Shown here in pieces: positions 8,607 to 15,072 of a stretch of DNA of 18,902 nt (within the stretch, counting starts at the first letter, position 1; each line of letters begins with the position of its first letter). This DNA is from Sphingomonas sp. (lineage in GTDB: Bacteria > Pseudomonadota > Alphaproteobacteria > Sphingomonadales > Sphingomonadaceae). The notes under the pieces are model-generated. The model saw only the letters and a program-made list of their open reading frames with translations. It was not told the origin of the DNA and did not search any database. The stretch is from contig JASLBO010000394.1 in assembly GCA_030146605.1 (NCBI GenBank), forward strand, positions 1 to 18,902, in the 5' to 3' direction. The position numbers were made by a program, and so were the translations under genes.

Positions 8607-8624
8607 ACCGCAGAAATCTGCGGT
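8607..8624. terminator. palindrome just after the tRNA (terminator or integrase site)
   Basis: ACCGCAGA (8607-8614) and TCTGCGGT (8617-8624) are perfect complements around AA. As RNA this gives a seven-pair stem with a four-base loop, 26 bases after the tRNA CCA. It could end tRNA transcription, although only ATATTG follows, or it could be a recombinase-bound site of the element. Confidence 0.4.
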
Positions 8625-8639
8625 ATATTGCCTCTTGGC

Positions 8640-8729
8640 GGTCCCATGAAATCTCATTATGTTCCGCTGCGGCCCACTCAAAGGGGCCACGAATCATGGG
8701 ACCACGAACGATGCAGGAGACGTGGCCCC
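8640..8729. repeat. interleaved inverted and direct repeats between tRNA and integrase
   Basis: Three relations are visible. GGTCCCATGA (8640-8649) is the exact reverse complement of TCATGGGACC (8694-8703). GGGGCCACG (8683-8691) is the exact reverse complement of CGTGGCCCC (8721-8729), which abuts the integrase ATG. GGGRCCACGAA occurs twice in direct orientation (8683-8693 and 8698-8708). The layout suits integrase arm sites, a directionality-factor site or an autoregulatory operator; this is inference. Confidence 0.5.
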
Positions 8730-9947
8730 ATGCTTACTGTTGTGCAGATTCGAGCGCTCAAACCAGCTGAGCGTCCATTTAAAGTTGCGGATGCAGACGG
8801 TCTCTATTTGCTAGTGCAGCCTTCCGGGACTCTGCTCTGGCGTTTCCGCTACCGATGCTGCGGCATCGAGCGGAAATTATCGTTGGGAAGCTTTTCCCGA
8901 CGTCTCCTTGCCCCAGGCCCGCAGCAAGCGCGATGAGGCCAAGGCCGCGCTGGACGACCGCATCGACCCGGTTGAGGAGAAGCGCCAGCGTCGCCTAAAG
9001 GCTGAGTTGGCGGCCTAAACGACCTTCGGACTAGTAGCCGAGGAGTATATCCAGAAAATGGAACGGGAAGGAAAATCGCCTGCGACCCTCAAAAAGGCGC
9101 GCTGGTTTCTCGAACTTTTGGCCGGCATCGCGAAGCGCCCAATTGCTTCGGTAACGCCCCACGAGCTTCTCGACGTTTTAAAGCGTGTCGAGCCTCGCGG
9201 GCATCACGACGCCGCGCTCAGGCTACGATCGTTCGCGGGCCGCGTTTTTCGCTACGGTTTCGCTACGCTGCGCACTGAGCGAAATCCGGCGGACATTTTG
9301 CGCGGCGCGCTCACAGTCCCTCGCGTCAAACACCATGCGGCCATCGTCGAGCCAAAGAAGGTCGGCGAATTACTTCGCGCAATCGATGGCTATCAAGGCG
9401 ACCGGAGACCCTTCACGCGCTGAGGATCGCGCCCCATGTGTTTCTCCGACCGGGTGAACTGAGGCAGGCGAAGTGGAGCGAGATCGATTTCGCAGAGAAG
9501 GTTTGGCGCGTGCCCGCTGAGCGGATGAAGATGAAACAGGCGCACGCGGTGCCGCTGTCTCGACAGGTGCTATACATTCTTCAGGATCTCCGGTCGCTTG
9601 CCCGCAAAAGCGAATTCCTATTCCCGGCGCTTCACACGACCAAGCGGCCCCTTTCGGACAACACATTGAACGTCGCGCTTCGCCGCCTTGGGTTCGAACA
9701 CGACGAAATGACAAGTCATGGGTTCCGGGCAATGGCCAGCACCCTCCTCAATGAGTCATGCCTTTGGCATCCCGACGGCATCGAGCGCGCGTTGGCCCAT
9801 GGCCAAAAGGACAAGGTTCGGGCTGCCTACCATAGCGGCGCTCATTGGGCGGAGAGGGTTCGCATGGCGCAGTGGTGGTCAGATTACCTCGATCAGCTTC
9901 GCATCGGTGGCGATGTTATCAAGGGCAAGTTTCGTAAACGAGCATAA
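8730..9947 (+). pseudogene. P4-type tyrosine integrase, inactivated
   Basis: Remnant of a site-specific recombinase of about 400 residues with a DUF4102-type N-terminus (LTVVQIRALKPAERPFKVAD, DGLYLLVQPSG, GIERKLSLGSF). Three lesions split it. An extra base in the TTTT run at 8892-8895 shifts the frame. A TAA at 9016-9018 sits just before TFGLVAEEYI. A lost base near 9401-9403 shifts the frame again between YQGD and TLHALRIAPHVFLRPGEL. The reading frame then runs to the stop at 9945. The catalytic residues remain visible in pieces: Arg in FLRPGELRQAKW, HGFR of the His-x-x-Arg box, HG in LAHGQKD, and Tyr in VRAAYH. It lies directly after tRNA-Thr, the classic arrangement for a tRNA-targeting element. 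The sequence here looks more A+T-rich than its neighbours. It is non-functional unless the lesions are sequencing errors. Confidence 0.9.
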
Positions 9948-10361
9948 CCGCAATGGCTTAAACTGGGCCGACTTCGCAATGGCAGCTTAGGGTGACCAAG
10001 TGCGAAAAACAGCCCTTCGCCCAAATATCCCGGGGCCCGCAGGAATCGACTAACAACCAACTTGGACGACCCGGTGGGATCGGCTCGCTCGGGTGATCAT
10101 GAGAGCTACGTTACTCGGCTGACCGCGGACTCAGGACATTCTACGCGATAGTCTGGATAATCGGGCGATTGACTGCGCATCGCGGCGTTTTGCCGGGCCA
10201 AAGATCCCGAATTTGGATATTGCGCGGACGAGCTTCGCGCAACGCCTCTGGCGCTCCCCCATGTGTGAAACATCACAATAGGCTGGTGGCGGAAGCTACC
10301 GTGCCGTCCGCGCTCCATCGGCAGACTGCCTTCAGATAGAAGCCTGACCGCAGCTTGGCGG
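9948..10361. other. intergenic stretch after the integrase remnant, no convincing gene
   Basis: No reading frame here has a credible start, ribosome site or recognisable protein; a minus-strand frame over 10106-10549 reads as low-complexity and overlaps the next gene. The only clear element is the palindrome at 10264-10277, described separately. The stretch may contain decayed element sequence and the promoter of the operon that follows. Confidence 0.5.
10264..10277. promoter_or_regulatory. TGTGA-N4-TCACA palindrome, candidate Crp/Fnr-family operator
   Basis: TGTGA (10264-10268), AACA, TCACA (10273-10277) form a perfect dyad with a four-base centre. The half-sites are those of CRP, while the spacing is that of FNR (TTGAT-N4-ATCAA). 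It lies 85-98 bases before the first possible start of the coiled-coil membrane gene. A Crp/Fnr-family gene with CRP-like recognition residues is encoded 3.4 kb downstream. Binding is inferred, not shown. Confidence 0.4.
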
Positions 10362-12359
10362 TTGAGCTTCATTGCGACGGGAGGCAGGCATGCACGGAAC
10401 AACGTGGCGCGGTGCGACAGCGGCCGCCCTTTCGCGCGTTTCCGCATCGACAGCGACATCGGCATCGGCGGCGGCGTCGCCGTACCGGCCGTGAACGCCG
10501 CCGCCCGACGAGCGGAACGTACACCAGCGACGCGCGGCTGGTGGGTCATCGCACCGATCTGGGGCTGGATCCGTCACGGGCCGGAGCCGTGCGAGCACGA
10601 ACTGACCCCTGTTATCGACGCGGTTGCAGACACGCTGCGGACTCACCTCGCCAGTGCGCGGGCGATCTTGCCGGCGCAGTTCCACTCTCGGGTCGACTCG
10701 CTGTCGCGCAAGCTCGATGCGGCCGTCGCCGGCGAACTTCCGGATTTCGCCGCCGTGCTGGGTGTCGATGCGGCGCTCAACGCGCTTTATCCACCAGCGC
10801 TCGCCGCCCGCCGCCTGTGGATCATCCACGATCGCTTCAAACGCGTGGCGGCGCAGCAAGCATTTACCAATGGCTCCGCAAATCAACCGGTACCGGCGAC
10901 CGGACACGGGCAAGGCGTCATCGCCGACTTGGCGGATGCAGAAGCCTCGTTCGAGGAAGCGCGCCAGGCGACGACCCAGGCGAACGACCAACTCGATCGG
11001 GCGCTCAAACGGCTAGCGGGGGTCCGAGAGACACGCGGAGCCATGCCCACTCCGGAACAGGAGGAGGAAGTCGCCCTTGCCGAGCAAGACGCGAAGATCG
11101 CCGAGGATGAGCGCGGCGCAGCTCTCGCCCTGCTCAGTGTCAGCCGCCGCTACCGCGATGCGATGCGCGCTCTTGCGGACCACGAGGCGAAGCGCGTTGC
11201 GCGCCGCAACGCGCGCGGCGCGCTCGCCGCTGCGGAGCGCGCCCTCAAGGCGGCTCCGTCGGACGCGGCTTGTCAGGCGACCGAGGCAGCGGCCCGGACG
11301 GACTTCCAGAGCGCAGAAGCCGACGAGCGGAAGGCCAAGGATCTGCTCGCCGAGACGGCAAAGGCGATCGGGATGGACCCATCGGCGCTTGGCACTCCGA
11401 TCGAGCCCGGTCCTGATATTCCGTCCCTGCTGAGCTACATCCACAATCATTATCAGATGGGCATCGCCCGTCAGAAAGCCGAGAGCGACCTAAAGGCATG
11501 GCTAATCAGCCAGTGCTGGATCGGAGTCTTTGGCTGTATCGCTCTGTTCGCGGCGGGACGGCTCGCGACCAATGTCTTCGCTGACGGCGCGTTCTGGGAC
11601 AGCTATGGCGGTCCCTATCTGACGCTGCTGCTGGTCGGTCTGCTCGGGCGGATCGGGGCCTTGATCAGCATCGCCCAGCGCACACAACGCGTGGTTGGCG
11701 ACAATGTGCTCGAACAGGACGTCATTCAGGAACTCGTCGCGCTGCGTGCCGGGAAGCCGAGCATCCGGCTCGCGATGATGTCGGGGACGACCTTCGCCTT
11801 GCTCGCCTGGGTGATGTTCGCGAGCGGGCTGCCGGCTATGGCCGGGCTCGGCAACGGCGTCTTCCCGACCCCGCTGGCTCAGGATAACCTGCAACGCGAC
11901 TTGCGTGATGCCCAAGCCGACGCCTGGTTAGCCCAAGCGCGCTTCGATCAGGCCGCCGACGCACTCGCCAGCGCGAAGGCACGCGCCGCGTCTCAGCCGG
12001 TGGCGCCCCCGCCCGCCCCACTCGGCGGGCGCGTCGATGCGCAGAGGCCAGCCGCGACTGCGCTCGATACGGCGGAAAATGCGCTGCGCGAGGCCCAGGC
12101 CGAACGGGCGCTGATGCTTAGACGAGTGGAGGACGCCGACGCCGCGATACGCGCCGTAGATGAACCCGCCCGGTCTCGCGCCGATCCATCGACCAAGATT
12201 TGGGCGCGGGTGAAGATCGTGGCCAACACCCTGGGCTTCGCCGCCGGCCACGATGTGCTCGTGCTGCTCCTCTGGGGCTTCATCGCCGGCTTTGCGGAAC
12301 GCTTCGTCCCCGACGCGCTCGACCGGATCGTCGGCAAAACCAACCGGAAGGCCCAATGA
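10362..12359 (+). CDS. large coiled-coil, multi-span membrane protein, unknown function
   Basis: I do not recognise this protein. In the 665-codon reading, residues 56-165 form a folded N-terminal region (GWWVIAPIWGWIRHG, RRLWIIHDRFKR). Residues 187-340 are a long Ala/Glu/Arg-rich coiled coil. TM segments lie near 381-402, 418-438 and 470-496. A second coiled coil with a Pro-rich break spans about 508-600, and a last TM (620-644) leads to a basic tail with GFAERFVPDALDRIVGK. Hydrophilic coils between membrane segments suggest a scaffold or envelope-spanning assembly. The start is uncertain: 10362 is a TTG without a clear ribosome site, and in-frame GTGs at 10404 and 10491 are alternatives. 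It heads an operon with the lipoprotein (61 bases on) and the 62-residue protein, in a region next to a decayed integrase. Confidence 0.75.
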   Translation: MSFIATGGRHARNNVARCDSGRPFARFRIDSDIGIGGGVAVPAVNAAARRAERTPATRGWWVIAPIWGWIRHGPEPCEHELTPVIDAVADTLRTHLASARAILPAQFHSRVDSLSRKLDAAVAGELPDFAAVLGVDAALNALYPPALAARRLWIIHDRFKRVAAQQAFTNGSANQPVPATGHGQGVIADLADAEASFEEARQATTQANDQLDRALKRLAGVRETRGAMPTPEQEEEVALAEQDAKIAEDERGAALALLSVSRRYRDAMRALADHEAKRVARRNARGALAAAERALKAAPSDAACQATEAAARTDFQSAEADERKAKDLLAETAKAIGMDPSALGTPIEPGPDIPSLLSYIHNHYQMGIARQKAESDLKAWLISQCWIGVFGCIALFAAGRLATNVFADGAFWDSYGGPYLTLLLVGLLGRIGALISIAQRTQRVVGDNVLEQDVIQELVALRAGKPSIRLAMMSGTTFALLAWVMFASGLPAMAGLGNGVFPTPLAQDNLQRDLRDAQADAWLAQARFDQAADALASAKARAASQPVAPPPAPLGGRVDAQRPAATALDTAENALREAQAERALMLRRVEDADAAIRAVDEPARSRADPSTKIWARVKIVANTLGFAAGHDVLVLLLWGFIAGFAERFVPDALDRIVGKTNRKAQ

Positions 12360-12420
12360 TGCCTGCGCCGTGCAGCATGCGGAGACACGTAACGCCGACA
12401 AAAGCAACGAGGAGAAGACC

Positions 12421-13323
12421 ATGTCCGTCTGCAAGTACAAATGGCTCGCGGCACCGGCGCTTATCGCCAGCAGCGCGACGCTCGGTGGGTGCGCGTCGAT
12501 CGAAGGCTTTCAGCGCCGTCCGGAAACGGCCCAGGTGGTCGACGACAAGCGCACCTTTTTCTTCGGACCCAAAGCCGAGAACGCCTATTATGCGGCGTTG
12601 ACGGAAAATGACAGACGGGGAGAACGCGACCGCCTCGTATATGGCAAGATGGAAGTCATCGAGTATGACTTCGAGGCGCTCGAGCGCGCGCTGAACGGCA
12701 CCGGCAATAGTGTCAGCCTGTTTGGCGATATCAGCGTGTTGGCATTGACCGGCATCGCCTCAACGACTGGCGGCGAGGCCACTAAATCTGCGCTTGCCGC
12801 CGCGTCGTCCGGCATCGTCGGCGCACAGGGCGCGGTCAGCAAGAACCTCTATTTCCAGCGCACGCTGCCAGCCCTGCTTGCTCAGATGGAGGCGAACCGC
12901 GCTAAGGTCCGGGCAACGATCATCGCCTCGCTCATGCAAAAAACTGATGCCGATTATCCGCTGCCGGCTGCGGCGATCGATCTTCGGCGGCTGATCCGCG
13001 CGGGGAGCATCCCGTCCAGCGTCTCCGAGATCACGCAGCAAGCCGCGGAGCAGAGGGACGAAGCGCAACTTAGGGTCGACGACCTTCGCGACCTGTCCTT
13101 CTCCAACTCTCCGTCTTCGAAAGCGCTGGCGGCTTGGGCAAAGCCCGGCGGCGTCGCCCGCCCCGACCGAGTAGCCGCGCTCCAGCGTTGGTTGAGCGTC
13201 AGGCCAGAACCAGTCCTGCGTCATTATCCTATCCCCGAACTTTTCATCCGCGGGGCTGACCCGCGGCTTGAGCAGATCCGACAATTCGCGCTGCAGGACC
13301 CCAGCCTGGCCATCACACAATGA
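12421..13323 (+). CDS. lipoprotein, unknown function
   Basis: A 300-residue predicted lipoprotein. The ATG at 12421 follows a GAGGAG ribosome site. Residues 1-23 are a type II signal peptide ending in the lipobox LGGC, with Cys24 the lipidated residue. Ala follows at +2, which predicts outer-membrane sorting by the usual Lol rule. The mature part begins with a basic, aromatic stretch (RRPETAQVV, KRTFFFGPKAENAYYAAL). A Gly/Ala/Ser-rich, possibly membrane-inserting or packed helical segment covers about residues 96-140 (SVLALTGIASTTGGEATKSAL, SGIVGAQGAVSKNLYFQRTLPALL). A helical C-terminus ends in PEPVLRHYPIPELFIRG. The frame is open upstream, but no other start has a ribosome site. It lies between the coiled-coil membrane protein and the 62-residue protein, so it may be the outer-membrane partner of an envelope-spanning unit (inference). 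No family name is offered. Confidence 0.85.
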   Translation: MSVCKYKWLAAPALIASSATLGGCASIEGFQRRPETAQVVDDKRTFFFGPKAENAYYAALTENDRRGERDRLVYGKMEVIEYDFEALERALNGTGNSVSLFGDISVLALTGIASTTGGEATKSALAAASSGIVGAQGAVSKNLYFQRTLPALLAQMEANRAKVRATIIASLMQKTDADYPLPAAAIDLRRLIRAGSIPSSVSEITQQAAEQRDEAQLRVDDLRDLSFSNSPSSKALAAWAKPGGVARPDRVAALQRWLSVRPEPVLRHYPIPELFIRGADPRLEQIRQFALQDPSLAITQ

Positions 13324-13334
13324 GGAGAAAGACG

Positions 13335-13523
13335 ATGATCTGTGGAACCTTCACGCTGCGCAACGTGCCCGAGGAAGAACTCGCCAGCACGATCTCCGGT
13401 TTCAAGGCAACTGACCCGCCGCCGAACGATGTCACCAGCGAGGCGGACGGCCCGGGCACCTTCACCGTCAAGGCAATCTTCCCGCCTTGCCCGCCCGAGT
13501 TGATCCATACGACCGACAGCTGA
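13335..13523 (+). CDS. 62-residue protein, unknown function
   Basis: A small soluble protein with a clear ribosome site (GAGGAG eight bases before the ATG), eleven bases after the lipoprotein stop, so translation is probably coupled. The sequence alternates beta-like segments (GTFTLRNVP, PGTFTVKAIFPPCP) with one short helix (EEELASTISGFKA). This suggests a compact beta-alpha-beta unit. Two cysteines (C3 and the one in PPCPPE) are present. The pattern FTL-NVP near the start and D/G-x-FTV-A-FP near the end has the look of a small conserved family, but I cannot name it. It is the last gene of the operon and is followed by a hairpin. It could be a cytoplasmic partner of the membrane protein (inference). 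Confidence 0.7.
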   Translation: MICGTFTLRNVPEEELASTISGFKATDPPPNDVTSEADGPGTFTVKAIFPPCPPELIHTTDS

Positions 13524-13531
13524 CCGATCGA

Positions 13532-13565
13532 CTTGTCGGGGCGGCATCAGGCAGCGCCCGACAAG
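13532..13565 (+). terminator. hairpin at the end of the three-gene operon
   Basis: CTTGTCGGGGCG (13532-13543) pairs with CGCCCGACAAG (13555-13565) with one bulged G, leaving an 11-base loop. It starts nine bases after the stop of the 62-residue gene. There is no U-tract after it (CCCCTTGG), so termination may need a factor, or the hairpin may protect the mRNA 3' end. Confidence 0.55.
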
Positions 13566-13706
13566 CCCCTTGGACGACGACCGACCCTCGCTGGCCACCG
13601 CTCGGGTAATCGCATATGCTGCTCGACGCGGTCAGGATCACGGCCGCTTTAGCTTGGGCTACCTGATCGCAGGCGCTCGGACGATGTCGGTCGGTCGCGG
13701 GGGACG

Positions 13707-14393
13707 ATGGCAGAAGAAGCAACGGCGCAAATCGAGTTGCTCGGTCGAGTGACCCCGGCATTGCGTCGCGAGGTGATGGGGCGAATGCGCCACGTTTCCG
13801 CGTCGCGCAATCGCATGATCGTTTCGGTCGGCCAGACGAAGAAGGACGTTTTCTTCCTCGCCGCCGGAGAGGCGCATGTCGTGCTCTATTCGCCTGACGG
13901 ACGCGTGGTGACGGTGCAGACGATCCGCGCGCCCGAGATGTTCGGCGAGCTGGCCGCGATCGACGATCGCCCGCGCTCGGCCAGCGTGATCGCCGCGACC
14001 GACGTCTCGCTGCAGCGAATGACGCAGGCGGATTTTCTGCGTTGTCTCGAAGACTCGTCCGATGCTTCACTGTGGCTCGCGCGGCGGCTTGCGGTGTCGA
14101 TCCGGCGGCTCACCGAGCATGTGTTTGAGCTGAGCGCGCTGAGCGTGAGCGACCGTGTTCGCTGCGAACTGCTGCGGCTCGCCAATGCGCATCCATCGGA
14201 GGACGCGACGGTGCGTATCAACCCCGCCCCCACCCATGCCGAGATCGCCAGTCGCACCGGTACGCATCGCGAAGCGGTCACGCGCGAACTCAGCCTGCTG
14301 GCGGAGTCGGGGATCCTGCGTCACGGCAGGCGGATGATCGAGATCCTCGACTTGGGACGGCTCGCTGCATCGGCAATCTCGGCCGAGCATTGA
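13707..14393 (+). CDS. Crp/Fnr-family transcriptional regulator
   Basis: A 228-residue regulator of the CRP/FNR superfamily. The N-terminal cyclic-nucleotide-binding fold covers about residues 8-125 and contains FGELAAIDDRPRSAS (79-93). Its Glu, Arg90 and Ser91 match the cAMP-phosphate contacts of CRP, so a cyclic nucleotide ligand is likely. No FNR-type cysteine cluster is present. A dimerisation helix follows (about 120-142). The winged helix-turn-helix is at about 175-215 (PTHAEIASRTGTHREAVTRELSLL). Its recognition helix has Arg-Glu-x-x-x-Arg (188-193), the pattern by which CRP reads TGTGA half-sites. The ATG at 13707 has GGGGGA just upstream. It is transcribed away from the operon end and converges on the small gene at 14441-14689. 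A matching palindrome exists at 10264-10277. Targets are unproven. Confidence 0.93.
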   Translation: MAEEATAQIELLGRVTPALRREVMGRMRHVSASRNRMIVSVGQTKKDVFFLAAGEAHVVLYSPDGRVVTVQTIRAPEMFGELAAIDDRPRSASVIAATDVSLQRMTQADFLRCLEDSSDASLWLARRLAVSIRRLTEHVFELSALSVSDRVRCELLRLANAHPSEDATVRINPAPTHAEIASRTGTHREAVTRELSLLAESGILRHGRRMIEILDLGRLAASAISAEH

Positions 14394-14395
14394 GC

Positions 14396-14442
14396 GGGGA
14401 CCGAGCGAGGTGCTCGGAATCCCCACGACCGCAGCAGCGGTC
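14396..14442. terminator. two hairpins between convergent genes, likely bidirectional terminator
   Basis: First hairpin: GGGGA-CCGAGC (14396-14406) pairs with GCTCGG and TCCCC (14412-14417, 14420-14424) across a GAGGT loop and an AA bulge. It starts three bases after the regulator's stop. Second hairpin: GACCGC (14427-14432) pairs with GCGGTC (14437-14442) with an AGCA loop, and it overlaps the stop codon of the minus-strand gene. No long U-tract is present on either strand. Confidence 0.55.
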
Positions 14443-14689
14443 AGCCCATGACCTTCGCCGCCGCGTCGCCGGCTGCCGTGGTCAACGCGATCGCTGCCCG
14501 TACAGGGCCAGGCATCACAGGAAGGTCGCGTAGGAGGCCGAGGATCTGCCGCGTGATCGGCCAGTAGCGGCAGAAGAGTTCGCGCGGCGACGCATCGGGC
14601 AGCGCGACCATGTCCGGCGCGGAAACATCGAGGGCGCCGAGCGCCACCGCCAATTGGCGCTGCTCGGTAGCGGAAAGATCACACGACAT
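14441..14689 (-). CDS. 82-residue hypothetical protein
   Basis: I do not recognise this small protein. The start at 14689 was chosen because CGGAGGAAGAG lies just upstream at proper spacing; the frame is open further upstream, but that part is Arg/Pro/Ser-rich and unlikely to be coding. It reads as mainly helical: MSCDLSATEQRQLAVALGAL, then PDASPRELFCRYWPITRQILGLLRDLP, then an Ala-rich C-terminal helix (PVRAAIALTTAAGDAAAKV). It contains two cysteines (C3, C40) and a conserved-looking RYWP. It has no signal peptide and no convincing membrane span. It converges on the Crp/Fnr gene and is divergent from the DyP-P450 gene, so it shares the upstream region 14690-15072 with the latter. Confidence 0.65.
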   Translation of the reverse strand: MSCDLSATEQRQLAVALGALDVSAPDMVALPDASPRELFCRYWPITRQILGLLRDLPVMPGPVRAAIALTTAAGDAAAKVMG

Positions 14690-15072
14690 CGATGCTCTTC
14701 CTCCGGATATGAAGCTCGGGGCACGGCTCGATGCGCCCTCGCCGACCACGCGGATGCGACGCGGCGCAGATCTTCGGCCACCAGGTCGCAGTGTGGGAGG
14801 CACCGGCGGAAAGACATGGTGTGTCGGGCCGTTCCGGGTCGGTTGGGTCCGTCACCCATAGTTAGTGACTTGCGCCACATTCGGAGTTGAGAAGCGGGCC
14901 TTGGCGGCTGGCGCCTCCGACCTTTCTGCCCGTTCGCAGCGATCTGCGCAAACGCACAGAATCAACGTGCGATTTATAGCAGTGACGATTGAAATCGCAG
15001 CTATAACCGAGGGGTCTGTTGTTGATCAGGCCTGCATGCGTTGCGTAGTTTGTCTCTTGGGGGATTGAACGA
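14690..15072. other. divergent intergenic region upstream of the DyP-P450 gene
   Basis: No credible gene is seen in these 383 bases. The left part carries the ribosome site and presumably the promoter of the 82-residue gene. The right part, clearly more A+T-rich, holds the nested inverted repeats at 14974-15006 and the leader of the large fusion gene. GTCAC-N9-GTGAC at 14851-14869 is another short dyad. I could not place convincing -35/-10 boxes. Confidence 0.5.
14974..15006 (+). promoter_or_regulatory. nested inverted repeats upstream of the DyP-P450 gene, candidate operator
   Basis: TTATAGC (14974-14980) and GCTATAA (15000-15006) are exact reverse complements 19 bases apart. Between them lies a smaller perfect palindrome CGATT-GA-AATCG (14986-14997). 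The centres differ by about 1.5 bases. The element sits 67-99 bases before the start at 15073. The regulator is unknown. Confidence 0.3.

Noticed and set aside
8640..8729. Possible CRISPR array from the repeated GGGRCCACGAA motifs.
   Set aside because: Only two direct copies with a four-base gap and no regular spacers; the inverted copies fit protein-binding sites better.
10106..10549. Minus-strand frame of 147 codons after the integrase.
   Set aside because: It overlaps the coiled-coil gene, has no ribosome site or family resemblance, and reads as low-complexity Arg/Ser/Pro.
13642..13654. 13 bases GGCCGCTTTAGCT identical to the tRNA-Thr 5' end (8504-8516), a possible second edge of the integrated element.
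   Set aside because: Integration at a tRNA normally duplicates the 3' end, not the 5' end; flanking bases do not match and no cloverleaf can be drawn. Probably chance.
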